Source: Heterohyrax brucei
Taxonomy: Eukaryota > Chordata > Mammalia > Hyracoidea > Procaviidae
DNA: 64,000 nucleotides
Assembly (NCBI GenBank): GCA_028571685.1
Contig: CM053141.1
Span: forward strand, 56,232,333 to 56,296,332
Reading direction: 5' to 3'
Below the pieces are notes generated by a model. The model ran no database searches and was not told the origin of the DNA. It saw nothing but the letters and a program-made list of their open reading frames with translations. The first letter of the stretch is position 1. Every line of letters starts with the position of its first letter. Positions 32,770 to 44,900 of the stretch are shown here, piece after piece. A program made the position numbers and the translations under genes.

Positions 32770-35065
32770 GTTTGAGTTAGTTTTGAGTTAGTTTTTGTTT
32801 AAGGTGTAAGATATGGGTCTTGTTTCACTTTTTAGCAGATGGATATCCAATTTTGCCAGCACCATTTGTTAAAGGAGCATCAGGTAAGAGACTCTGAAAC
32901 TTGTTCTACAACATTGAACAAATAAAGCAAAAGGACAGAATGGCAAAGTAAAAGATCTAAACAGAAGATTTCAAAGAGCAGCTCAAGAAGACAAAAGAAA
33001 GTACTATAATGACACTTACTGAGGGCTGGAAATGGAAAACCAGAAGGGAAGAACATATTCTGCATTTCTCAAGCTGAAAAAAACGGAAGAAACAATTTAA
33101 ACCTTGAGATACACTAGTGAAGGATTCTACAGGGAAATTATTAAACCACTTAGGGATCATCAAAAGAAGATGGAAGATACAGAGTCATTATACCAGACAG
33201 AATTGCTCTGTGTTCGGCCATCTGAAGAGGTAGCATATGATCAGGAACCAATGGTACTGAAGGAATAAGCTAAAGCCGCATTGAAAGCTTTGGCAAAAAA
33301 CCAGGCTACAGGAATTGATGGAATATTAATTGAGATATTTCAAAGACCAGATGAAGCACTGGAAGTGCTCACTCTTCTATGCCAAGATATGTGGAGGACA
33401 GCTACCTGGCCAACTGATTGGAATAGATCCATATTTATGCTCATTCCAAAGGGGATCCAACCGAATGCAGAAATTACTGAACAACATCGTTGGTATCTCA
33501 TGCAAGTAAAATTTTGCTGAAGATAATTCAAAAGTGACTATACTATCGACAAGGAACCGCCAGAAATTCAAGCTGTATTCAGAAGATGTGGAACCAAGGA
33601 TATCATTGCTAATGTCAGATGGGTCTTGGCTGAAAGCAAAGAATACCAGCAAGATGTTTAGTTGTGTCTCATTGACTATGCAAAAGCATCCAACTGCACA
33701 GATCATATTAAATTATGGCTAATGTTGTGGAGAATGGGAATTCCAGAATACCTAAGTGTGCTCTTAAGGAATCTCTATATGGATCAAGAGGCAGCCATGC
33801 AAACAGAACAAGAGGACACTACATGGTTTAAAGTCAGGAAAGGTGTGCATCAGGGTTGTGTCCTTTCCAACAAATAATCCAAGAAGCTGGATTATACAGA
33901 ACAAGGCATCAGGAATGGAGGATGACTAATTAACAACCTGCATCATGCAGACAAAACCATCTTACTTGCTGGACCAGTAAGCAACACTGTCATAAATGGA
34001 GAAGGGATTGAGGTTGTCAAGGATTTCATTTGACTTGGGTCCACAATTAACACCCATGGAAACAGCACTCAAGAAATCAAAAGACAAATTGCATTGGGAA
34101 AATTTATTGCAAAGGACCTCTTTAAAGTGTTCAAAAGTAAGGATGTCACCTGAATACTAAAATGTACCTGACCCAAACCATGGTATTTTCAATAGCATCA
34201 TATGCATACAAAAGCTGGACAATGAACAAAGAAGACAGAAGAATTGATGCCTTTAAATTATGGTGTTGGAGAAGAATGTTGAATGTACCATGGACCACCA
34301 AAAGAACAAACAGATCTGTTCTGGAAGAAGCCCAACCAGAGGGCTCCTTGGAAGACTGTGTCTTACGTACTTTGGACATCTTGTCACAAAAGATCAGTCC
34401 CTGCAGAAGGAAATCATGCCTAGTAGAGCAGAGCGCCAGTGAAAAACAGGAAGACCCTTGACGAGATGGATTGACACAGTGGCCGCAACAATGGGTTTAT
34501 GCATAAAAATGATTCTGGGCATGACGCAAGACCGGGCAGTGTTTCATTTTGTTCTTCATAGGTTCGCTATGAGTCAGAACCAACTTGATGGCACCTAACA
34601 ACAACAACATTTGTTAAAGAGACTGTTTTTATCCTACTATACAATCTTGGAGCCTTTGCTGAATATCAGCTGTTCATAAGAGGATGGTGGCATCTCTGGT
34701 GTCTCAACTCTGTTCCACTGGCCTACAAGCCTCTTTTTGTACCAGTACTAGACTGTTTTGACTACTGTGGTAGTGTGATAGGTTCTTAAGTCAGGTAGGG
34801 TGAGGCCTCCCCCTGTGTTCTGTTCTTCAGTAGCACTTCACTTATCCAGGATTTCCTCTCTTTCCAAACAAAGCTGGTTGGTTTTGCATCTCATTAAAAA
34901 ATGTCACTGGATTTTGTATTGGGATTGCACTGTATAGGTAGACTGCTTTGGGTAATATAAACATCTTCACATTCTTAAGTCTTTCTATCCATGAGCAGTG
35001 TAGGTTTCTCCATCTATGTAAGTCTGTTTTGGTCTTTTGTAAAGTCTTATAGAGAAATTAAATTT
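32770..35065 (-). mobile_element. L1 ORF2 fragment split by RTE
   Basis: 32770-32874 and 34608-35065 are contiguous in an L1 on the minus strand. The join falls within catttgttaaag, which is duplicated on both sides of the RTE. The plus-strand text includes gatggatatccaattttgcc, actactgtggtagtgtgata and ttgggattgcactgtatagg, all antisense L1 ORF2. No long ORF remains. Confidence 0.85.
32875..34607 (+). mobile_element. RTE LINE, 5'-truncated, nested in L1
   Basis: 1.73 kb from the spacer before the reverse transcriptase to the 3' tail cacctaacaacaacaac. RT segments are readable: ATGIDGILIEIFQRPDEALE near 33300, then WPTDWNRSIFMLIPK, then CLIDYAKASNCTDHIK and FKVRKGVHQGCVLS. The YADD region near 33950 is shortened and frameshifted. 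Target duplication catttgttaaag at 32863-32874 and 34608-34619. Not functional. Confidence 0.95.
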
Positions 35066-35106
35066 TTAATTTGAATTTGTTTACACGTGCCTAATGGAAA
35101 CTGTAG

Positions 35107-35302
35107 GTGCTCCAGTGGCACAGTGATTAAGCACTCATATGCTAATTGCAAGTTCAGCAGTTCCAATCCAGCAACCACACCATGGGAGAAAGATGTAGCA
35201 ATCTACTTCTGTAAAGATCATAGCCTTGGAAACCCCATAGGGTAACTCTACTCTGTTCTATAGGGTCACTATAAGACATAACTGACTCACTGGTAATGGT
35301 TT
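35107..35302 (+). mobile_element. AfroSINE, long subtype, sense
   Basis: gtgctccagtggcacagtga to actgactcactggtaatggt, with the long-subtype block gggagaaagatgtagcaatc and a readable shared middle (cccatagggtaactctac). Confidence 0.9.
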
Positions 35303-35556
35303 GAGATTTAGAACACTGTCAGAAAGGAAAAACAAAAAAAAAGAAGGTTAACTAAGGAAAAGAGTTTTGCTGCTATAGTAATGGCTGAAGTCACCACTCT
35401 CCAAAAACGATGGCTTATCAGAAGGCAAATACTGAAGGATTCTACAGCAAGTCAACCAGGATGGGTGTCTCTACTGTTGTAGCAGATAGAGGAGGAATGA
35501 GCAGATAAGACTCTCCTCATTCTATACTCTCATGACGGTCTTAAGAAATTGTAAGA

Positions 35557-36389
35557 CAGGCCTGAAGTGGCTTCCTTCCATCTCAAATCAATATTGCGAG
35601 GCTAGAGTAGCTGAGTCAGGGGGCACAGGACCATGCTCTTAGGCGAAATCGAGGCCAATTGGCACAACTAGTGTTTTGCTAAGAGGGCTCTCTGCACCCC
35701 ACATTGGTGAGTGGTGTCTGGGGTCTTAAAAGCTGCCAAGCTGCCATCTGAGGGCATAGCAAATGGTCCCAACTCAGCCGGAACGGATGCTCACCAAGGA
35801 CCAAAATGACATGGGGTAAAGTCACCTCAGAAGATAGAGAGACCAACATGAGTGGGTGCCTACATCGACTTGGGACCGAAGAACCAGATGGTGCCCGGCC
35901 ACTACCAGTGATAGCTGCGATGGAGCTCACTAAGTTGAGTCTCACTGGCAACACAAGAATAAAAAGGGGTGCATCCTGAGATCTCCACTAAAAGACCTCA
36001 ATTGATGGTCAAGCGGTTTTGGGGTTCCCCTGGGAGCATGGCCCCTGGCCCTGATGCTGCCCTTGCCCATCAAGTATAAGGAAGGTCCACTCTTCAGACA
36101 TGAATGGATTGGACTTGGCGATGCATAGTGACCACATATTGGATGCACTTTATGGTTCTATGCATCTGTAGGATATCAGTCTGCTGACCTCTGGTTGGAG
36201 GAAGGAGAGTAGTTGGAGAGGAGGGGAAAGGAGACTGTTGGGAGGATGAGACATGTATGGAGCAGAGAGGAATAGTGTGCTGTCGCTGGACAGGGAGGGC
36301 AGTGGAAGCTACACATAGGTGGGCATGTAAATTTATATGGGAATATACATTTTCACTCAGTCATATTGAATAAAAAAATTAAAAAAAAA
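35557..36389 (+). mobile_element. L1 3'UTR-only insertion (copy 2)
   Basis: 833 bp ending in an A-rich tail. It is flanked by agaaattgtaaga just before (about 35544-35556) and just after (about 36390-36402), an exact 13-bp target duplication. It starts about 80 bases further 5' than copy 1 (8266-9040). The shared part runs from ggaccatgctcttagg to atacattttcac and is highly similar, so the source family was recent. Confidence 0.9.
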
Positions 36390-36877
36390 AGAAATTGTAA
36401 GAGAGTGAAAATCACATACCTCTGGAAAACTTAATGAAACTGGAGACTCAGAAACTATGGATAGAGATTGAAGCCAGTTTTAGAAAACCTGAAATGTGAG
36501 TCAGTCTTCAACTTTTAGTAAAGGATATATCCTGGGAATAAACTGTATTACTTTGGGACAAATCGTTTCTAGAATGAGAAGAAAATGCTCAAGGGAAAGG
36601 AGAAAGTGGAGGTTAGGGGAGAAGAGGAGAGAAGGAGAAAGGAGAAATAAATAATAATTGTAAACTTTTTGTACTTCTCCTACCTACAGAACCTTAGTCT
36701 ATATGATTGCTGTTTCCTTTGACTCTTTTCATCATCACATTCAGCCTTGTTTCAAAAATTGCATTTCAACAATTCCAGAAGGAGTACGGCATACATATTC
36801 CAACTTTCATTATAGACAGCTGCCAACAATAACAACAACAACAAAAATAAATAAATAAATAAGATGTAGTTCAGTAT
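36390..36877. other. Intronic sequence with purine tract and (CAA/AAAT) tract
   Basis: 36590-36650 is a G/A-rich tract (aggagagaaggagaaaggag). 36825-36862 is an AACAAC/AAATAAAT simple repeat just before a SINE. Confidence 0.6.
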
Positions 36878-36977
36878 TGCTGTTGTTAGTTGTCCCTAAG
36901 TTCCAGCTAGTGGTGACTCCATGTGTACAGAGTAGACATACTCCATAGCACTTCACCACTACTCCACTAGGGCTTCC
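36878..36977 (-). mobile_element. AfroSINE fragment, antisense
   Basis: gctgttgttagttgtcccta to ctccactagggcttcca. About half length, with the centre deleted. Confidence 0.7.
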
Positions 36978-38889
36978 AATGTATAGCAAGAGATTAAATG
37001 CAGAAGCAGGTACAAGAACCCAATTCTCTTCGAAGAAACTAGACATTAAAAAGATCTGCCACTCTTCCCATTATTTTATTTGTTTTGGAAGCTGTCAATT
37101 TTTATAAAAACAAGTTATTTTTATAGCATGTAATGGGTTTATTATTGTCAATACAAAGGAGTTTTAAAATATTTAAAAATTTTTCTCAGCTTTCACTTCT
37201 AACATAGTGGATATTGATCAATATAAGCCACATAAACAAAAGCTCTTTAGAAGCTTCAGTAACTTTTAAGAGAATGAAGGGAACTGAGAGCCCACAGAAG
37301 TTTTAAAATTATAGATATGTGATGTCTTTAACAGGCAAAAGAGACATTTAAGATCTACTAAAACTTAAGACATAAATTTGGAGTTGTGTTCCAGCAAGAA
37401 TAAAAGCATTTTACTGAATTCTCTTTTATCTCACCCTATCTGTCTCATGTCCAAAAAAACGAGCACTGGAGCTGGGAATGCAAGCTCAAAACTGAGAAGT
37501 CCCTATAAGAATCAAACTAATTTTGGTCTCATTATCTTGGAACTCTAACCTAGTGGTCACGAACTTGAATGCCTACGAAGATCATTATAATATATGCAGC
37601 CCAAGAATCTGAAGGTTAAATAAGCCCCTGTGTAAAAGCCCTCAGTTAATATGCATCAAAATGAGATCAGCCTACTATGTCACATATACCTTTCAACAGA
37701 TGTCTACACATACAGCATAACACTAAATCAATAATGGCCAACCTTCCATCTTTGATGCTACGTGTACAAATTATCTCAAGTGACATGTGGAAATGTCAAA
37801 ATGAAATTAATTTTAATTAACTTAAAAATTAAGTTAGCCTAATTTTTAACTTACATGTGTGTATGATACAGCGCTTGGGAGCTGGGGGTTCCTCCAAAAT
37901 ATTAGGAATCCACCTTCTCTAACCATAGAGATAAAAAAATGAGTTTAAAACATTGCCTGAGTTCAAGCACTTCACTTCCAAATGTAGATTCCCATGAAGG
38001 ACATGCTCAAAAGAAGAGAATGAGACAACATAACTTAAATGATGCTAAGCCTACTGTCTAACTTTTATTTAGATTGGGATAGTTCAAGAATATACTTGCC
38101 TATGGGAAGAAAGCAGGCTACATTCAGAAAAACATTTATTAGGTGTCCACTAGGGTTCCACAATGCTAAATTTTCTTAAAGCTCTGATTCTTGCTTAAGA
38201 TTCATTTTCATAGCTGACTAATATGCATGACACATGGCCTTCTTGCCCTTTGGATAAGTGAAATAATTACAGGGTAGACATGTATAAATTTATGTTAGTC
38301 TACTTAAGTTTGCCAGTCTGGCAAAGGAGCAATGTCTGTAAAATATATATATATATGTATATTTTCAACACATTTGCCACAGGCTTATTGCTATTTTGTA
38401 TAGTTCATTTTTATATATACATTGTGAAACAACAAGAAAATTAGCAGAAGAAAAACATACCATTTGCCTCACCTGCATTCTGTGGTTTGTAATTTTCAAG
38501 ATTCATAGCTTCCCTTAATTAGAAAATGATAGTCTTGCTATAAAAACTCAAGAATCAGACCATTTTATTCAGTATGTACACATACAAACACACCTTGACA
38601 GTCTTAGCACACAAATCAAAGATTCATGCATTTTTGTTAATAATCACTGTGTAAGCCAACTTTCTGCAGAGATCTCAATAGTGCTGAATGAATTTCATAT
38701 TCTCAGAATGCCAGAGACCACATTTTCTCTTTCATTATACAGGTCATGAATCTTATGGTAACAGGTGCTCAATAAATGTTTTTGGGGGTACATGAGAATG
38801 GTTTTAACAGCAAAAACATAGAGTCATCCCGATATCAATTACAGACGTCTCCCGGAAACTTTATATGGTAAAAGTTAACTCTTACACAG
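36978..38889. other. Intronic sequence without recognised gene
   Basis: AT-rich. Contains a short imperfect hairpin at 37818-37836 (taacttaaaaattaagtta), an (AT)n tract near 38343-38360 and an L2/MIR-like tail at 38752-38785 (ggtgctcaataaatg). Confidence 0.5.
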
Positions 38890-38894
38890 TTTGT

Positions 38895-40055
38895 GGCAGG
38901 CAACTGCTAAGATGGCCCCTAATGACCACTACTTCTGGATTCTGGTTCCTGGGTAACTCTCTCTTCCTGAGTGTGGAATGGCCTAGTGCCTTGCTTCTAC
39001 CTAACAGAATATGACAAAAATACGGGAGAATGTCATGTTCATCATTCTAAGACTGTAACTTCTGTCTAACTAGCAGACCTGTTGCTGCCTTCCAAGCTTG
39101 CATATCTTAAGGAAGCATATGCTCACACTAGATAGTTACATATGGCAAAGAGCTAAGGCAACCTATGGCCAACAGCCAGCTCAGAAATGAAGGCCTTGAC
39201 TCAAGTAACTTCTGGGGAATTGAAATATGATAGCAACAGGCACTTAGAAAGGGATCCAGCCCAGCCCAGACTTCAGATTAGATCCCAACTCTGTCTACCA
39301 GCTTGATTACAACACTGGAAGAGATCCTGAAGCAGAGGAATTAAGCCTTGCGCAGATCTCTCATCTACAGAAAACATAAGAAAACAAAGTGGATTTTAAA
39401 GCAATATTACATTTTGGTAAAACAGATGTAACAAAAAGTTTATCACTTTAACCACTTTAGTCTACAGTTTAAAGTACATTCATAGTGTTTTGCAACCATC
39501 ACCACTATCACGTCCCAGAAAATGTCATCAGCTCAAATGGAATCCCCATACACATTAGGTAGGAACCCACCTTTCTCTCTTTTTACCAGTTCCTGGCAAC
39601 CACTCATCTTTTTTCTGTCTCTTGGGATTTGCCTATTCTGGATATTTCATATAAACTGCATCACATAAAATGTTGTATCTGGTTTCCTTCACTTAGCATA
39701 ATATTTTGAAGGTGTATTCATGTTGTAGCAAATATCAGTATTTCATTCCTTTTTGTGCTTCAGTAATATTCCACTGTATAAGTACTTTGCTTATCCATTC
39801 ATTCATCGATGGACATTTGGGTTATTTCCACCATTTGGCTAGTGTGAATACTGCTGCTATGAACCATCAGGTACAGGCTTTTGTCTGAATATTTGTTTTC
39901 AATGCTTTTGGGTGTGTATATACACCTATGAGTGGAATTTACTGGGTCAAAAGGCAATCTGTGTTTAACTTAATAAAAGGAGAAATGCATGTAGCTTTAA
40001 GTCTCTAAGTTTGTGTTAAGTTTTTATACATCAATAAATAATGTAAACATTTTTT
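38895..40055 (+). mobile_element. MLT1-like MaLR LTR, interrupted by L1
   Basis: 38895-39395 matches an MLT1-type LTR (aactgctaagatggcccct, caacagccagctcagaaatg, gagatcctgaagcagaggaa). The missing LTR 3' end reappears at 39990-40055 (tctaagtttgtgttaag). The intervening 39400-39985 is an antisense L1 fragment. Endogenous retrovirus-like remnant with no coding potential. Confidence 0.7.
39400..39985 (-). mobile_element. Old L1 ORF2 3' fragment, nested in LTR
   Basis: On the plus strand: ctttaaccactttagtctac, ccttcacttagcataatatt, gcttatccattcattcatcg and actgggtcaaaaggcaa. These are antisense L1M-type ORF2/3'UTR. Sense to ARL15. Confidence 0.75.
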
Positions 40056-40057
40056 AA

Positions 40058-41955
40058 CCGTGATTAAGTGAAAGTATACAATCAAAATTAAATTTACATG
40101 CCTGCCTATCTGCAGCTCCTTCTACTCCTCCTCACTCAGTGACAGCACATTCCTCTTTATCATTCTATACTTGTCATATCCTCTGAACAATCTCCTGTTT
40201 CCCTCTCTCCACCCTCTTCTCTTCCATCTAGAAAGAGACCAGGACAGTGTCTTTTAATTGCACAGAACTATAAAGTACATACACTACATGGTCACACCAT
40301 GTCCCCAAGTCCAGTCCATTTTTGTCCAAGGAGTTGAGCTCAATAGTAGTATTTTCTGGACAGGGGTAGCAGCAGGTTTAGAGGCCTTGCTTCCAGGGAA
40401 TTCCCCAGGCTGTTGGACCATCAATTGTGGTCTTTTAGTAGAGTTCTTGAGCTGCACCTCTTTTTCTCGTGTTGCTGCAGGGACTCAACACTGTGCACCC
40501 CCCCATCACGGCTGCCTCTGGTGGTGGCCAGGCTGGTTCCTCCAGTCACATACTGATACAGTCTCCCATTCACATGGTTGCTTCTGTCAACTGGGCTCTA
40601 TATTCTCATGCCTTTGTTGTCCTTGATGATAATCTGTTCTGGATGATTTTTGGTTTACCTCAGATGGCTAGCTGTTAAGAACCCAGACACAACTCACAAT
40701 TATGTTACCCAAGAGCATGGCCCCTAGACCTCACCCCTGTTACTCTATCCTTGCAATATTAAGATTAGAAGAGTTTCCAGTTTATGGTGAAGTCCAGTTA
40801 AGTTGATCTACTTTCTATGATGTGCTGTCACTGCTTTCACCTAACCAAGTTTCTATCAGCTATCTAATCTATGACCAACCCTCTCCATCTCTCCCTACCC
40901 TTATAGCTGCCAGAGTCTTTCCTTCTGTACATAAGCCTATTTTTAAGTCCTTACAGTAAAGTTCTCACACAATATTTGTCCTTTTGCTGCTGACTGATTT
41001 GACTGAGCATAATATCTTCCAATTGAAGCCAGGTTATGAGATGCTTCCTAAAATCACTATTGTTTTTTTATCATTGCATAGTGTTCCAATGAGTGTATGT
41101 ACCATAATTTGTTTATCCATTCGACTGTTGATGGGCATCTGGGTTGATTCCATCTTTTTCTATTGTGGACTGTGCTACAAATAAGCATTTGTGTGCATGT
41201 ATCTGTTTGTGTGACAGCCTTTGGTCCTGCAGGGTATATTCCGAGCAGTGGGATTACTGGATCAAATGGTATATCTATTTCCAGCTTTTTAAGGAGGTGC
41301 CAAATTGTGTTCCAAAGAGGTTGTACCATTTTACATTCTAACTGACAGTGCAGGAGAGTTCCTATCTCTCCACAGCTTCTCCAGCATTTGTTGTTTTGTG
41401 TTTTTTGGATCATGGCTAACCTTGTTGGGGTGAGATGCTATCTCATTGTAGTTTTGATTTAGCTAATGATTGTGAGCATTTCTTCATGTGTCTTTTAGTT
41501 TCCTAGACGTCCTCTTTGGTAAAGTGTATGTCCATCTCCTTTGCCCATCACTTCATTAGGTTATTTACCTTTTCCGTGTTGATATTTTGCAGTACCATGT
41601 AGATTATGGAGATCAGATGTTGGTCCAAAATGTAGTTGCCAAATATTTCTTCCCATTCTGTAGGTGGTCTTCTAATTATTTTGATAAAGTTTTTGGATGA
41701 GCAAAAAGTGTTTGATTCTTAATAGTTCCCATTTATCTATTTTCTGTTGATCATAGTTTATCTGTCAGATTTTGAAGTCTGTCTATAATCTGTGTATTAA
41801 AAGTTCCACTGTTGATCCTATTTTTTCTTGCATGATCTTTACTGATTTAGGTCTTGAGTAGTTTTTGTGTAAGGTGTGAGATACAGGTCTTGTCTCAGTC
41901 TTCTGCAGATGGATATCCAATTTTACTAACATTATTTATTAAAAAGACTTTTTAC
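40058..41955 (-). mobile_element. L1 with 3'UTR and ORF2 C-terminus
   Basis: 3'UTR at 40058-41056 and ORF2 upstream. The frame 41413-41057 encodes 118 codons of ORF2 C-terminus. It includes an intact Cys-rich motif [18 protein letters not shown] (C-x3-C-x7-H-x4-C), followed by DPVIPLLGIYP and VEWINKLWYIHSLEHYA. Further upstream to about 41955 ORF2 is broken. The 3'UTR is homologous to the two free-standing 3'UTR copies on the plus strand. It is inserted directly after the MLT1-like LTR and is 5'-truncated. Confidence 0.9.
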
Positions 41956-41999
41956 CTCAGTTTACCCCAGTATACCCATGTGCATTAAACCAGCTTTTA

Positions 42000-44900
42000 T
42001 CCTTCACCTTCTCATCTCACCTCCAGACAGCAGTTGTGTAGTTAGTCTCCTGTATTTATTTAAGCCAAGAAACACACTCTAGTATCATTTTATATCTTAT
42101 AAGCCAGCTGAATCTTTGTCTGTTGAGTTAGCTTCAGTACTGGTTTCAGTTCATGGCTAACAGAGAGTTCGGAGGCCATGCCTTATAAGCATCCTTCCGT
42201 CTCTCAGACAACCATGTCTGGTCTTTTTACTAGAATTCAAGTTCTGTACCCCACACTTCTCCCACTGTATAAAGGACTCTTTGTTGAGTTCCTTGTGAGG
42301 GCAGTCAGTGATGGTGGCTGGGTACCATCTAGTTCTTCCAGCTCATGCTCATGTAATCTCTGGTTTATATGGCCCTTTCTGTCTCTTAGGCTCTTGTTTT
42401 CCTTATGTCTTTGATGTTTTTCTTTCTCCTTTGCTCCATGTGGGTTGAGAGCAATTTATGCATCTTCGATGGCCATTTGCTACCTTTTACGACGCCAGAC
42501 ACCATTCACCAAAGCAAAATGCAGAACATTTTCTCTGTCATGCTAGTTAACCTAGTAAGTCCCCTGAAACCATGGTCCCAAGACTCCTATCCCTGCTACT
42601 CTGTCGCTTGAAATATTTAGCTGTGCTTTTGGTTCATACCAGTTGTGCTGACTTCTCCTCTACTGTGTGTGGTTACTCCCTTCACCTAAAAAGATTCTTG
42701 TCTACTATCTAGTAAGTGAAATCCCCTCTCCCTCTTTCCTCACGTTTGTAACCATAGAAGACTGATTGCTTCTGTGTTTAAATCTTTTCTTGAGCCCTTA
42801 TAATGGTGGTCTCATATCTGTCCTTTTGCAACTAATGTCACATAGCATAATGCCTTCCAGATTCTTCTATTTTACAAATTCACCATTGCTCTTTATCATT
42901 ACATACAATTCCATTGTGTGAGTGTGTCACAGTTTATCTAATCATCCACTGATGGGCACCCAGGTTGATTCCAAGTTTTTGCTATTGTGGACAGTTTTGT
43001 GATGAACACTGGTGTGCATATATCTACTTGTGTGGGATTGCTGGATCAGATGGCTCATATTTCATTTTTTCTAGCTTTAAGAAATCAATTTCAAAGTGGC
43101 TGTACCATTTTACATTCCCACCAGCAGTGTATATGTGTTCCAGTCTCTTCACAACCTCTCCAACATGTATCACTTTTGTTTCTGTTTTTTAATTAATGCC
43201 AGCATTCTTAGGGTGAGATGGTATCTTACTGTAGTTGCAATTTTCATTTTTTGGATGGCTAATGATCATGAGCATTTCCTCATGTATCCTTTAACCACCT
43301 GAATGCCTCTTTAGCCAAGCACCTGTTGCTATCCTTTGCCCATTTATAATCAGATTACTTGTCTTTGTGTTGCTGAGGTTCTACAGTATCTTGTAGATTT
43401 TAGAGATTAGACACTGATCAGACGTGTTGTACAAATTTGATTTTTTTCCCTATCTATAAGTTGTCTTTTCACTTTTTTGAATAAGTCTTTGGGTGAGCAT
43501 TTTTTAGGACTTTCCACTTATGTACTGTCTCTTCAGGTGTTTGTACATGTTAGTAAAGTTTTGTGTTCTTTTATGCCATTGTTAAGGCTCCCAGAATGGG
43601 CCCTATTTTTCTTCCATGATTTTTACCATTTTAGATTTTACATTTAGGTTTTTGATCCACTTGGAGGTAGTTTTTGTCAATAGTGCTAAATATGGGTTGT
43701 ATTTCATTTTTTGGAAAATAGATATCCAGTTATGACACCACTTGTTAAAGAGACTGTAGTCTTTGTCAAACATCATAGGGGAATGAGTTTATGCCTGGAA
43801 TCTTGATTCTGTCCCAGTGACCTATACATTTGTTGTTGCACCAGTCCCAACCTGCTTTGACTACTGTGGCAGTTTAACAGGCACTAGAGTCACTTACTGT
43901 GAGGCATCCTACTTTGAGCTCTTCAGCAACGCCTTACTTACCTGTGCTTCTTCCCTTTCCATATGAAGTTGGTGATTTGTTTCTCCATCTCAGTAAAAGA
44001 TGCCATTGGAATTTAGATAGGAATTGCACTGTATGTATAGATTGCTCTGGGCACAAAAGCGATTTTCACAGTGTTGAGTTTTCCCACCCATGAGCAAGGC
44101 AGGTTTCTCCACTTACGTAGATCTCTTTTGGTTTCTTACAGTAGTTTCTTGTAGTTTTCTTTGTATGAGTCTTTCATGTCTCTGGTTAAATTCATTCCTA
44201 AGTATTTTATCTTCTTGGGGGCTATTGTAGATGGTACTAATTTGGTGATTTCCTCTTTGATATTCTCTTTGCTGGTGCAGACGAATCCAACTGAGCTTTG
44301 TGTGTTTAGCTTGTATCCTGAACCTTTGCTGAATTTCTCTATATGTTCTACTAGTTTTTTTTGTGGATTCTTTATGGTTTTCTGTGTATAAGATCATATC
44401 TGTACATGGAGAGACTTTTACTTCTTCCTTATCAATTTGGATGCCCTTTAGTTCTTTTTCTAGCCTTATTACTCTGGCTGAAACCTCCAGTACAATGACG
44501 GATAGAAGTGGTGACAAAGGGCATCCTTCTCTGGTTCATGTTCTCAAAGTGAATGCTTCCACATTCTTTCCATTTAGGATGACATTGGCAGTAGGCTTTG
44601 TATAAGTGCCCTTTGTTGAGGCATTTCCCTTCTATTCCTATTTTGCTGATAGTTTTTTTTTTTTTTTTAATCATAGTTTTTGGATTTTGTCAAATGCCTC
44701 TTCTGAATCAACTGACAAAATCAAGCATTTCTTGTCTTGTGTTTCATTTATGTGGTTGAGTACATTGATTGTTTTTCCAATGTTGAACCATCCCTGCATC
44801 CCAGGAATGAATCTCACTTGGTCAGAGTCAAGTATTTTTTTGATGTATTGTTGAATTCTATTGGATAGAATTTTGCTGAGGATTTTCACATCTAAGTTCA

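Noticed and set aside
33281..33877. Functional reverse transcriptase gene
   Set aside because: Frames are broken between RT motifs and the catalytic region is shortened; dead RTE copy.
37818..37836. Hairpin RNA
   Set aside because: 8-bp arms of A/T only; expected by chance in this composition.
40258..40626. 122-codon plus-strand open frame
   Set aside because: It lies antisense to the 3'UTR of the L1 at 40058-41955; kept only as a note on antisense frames.
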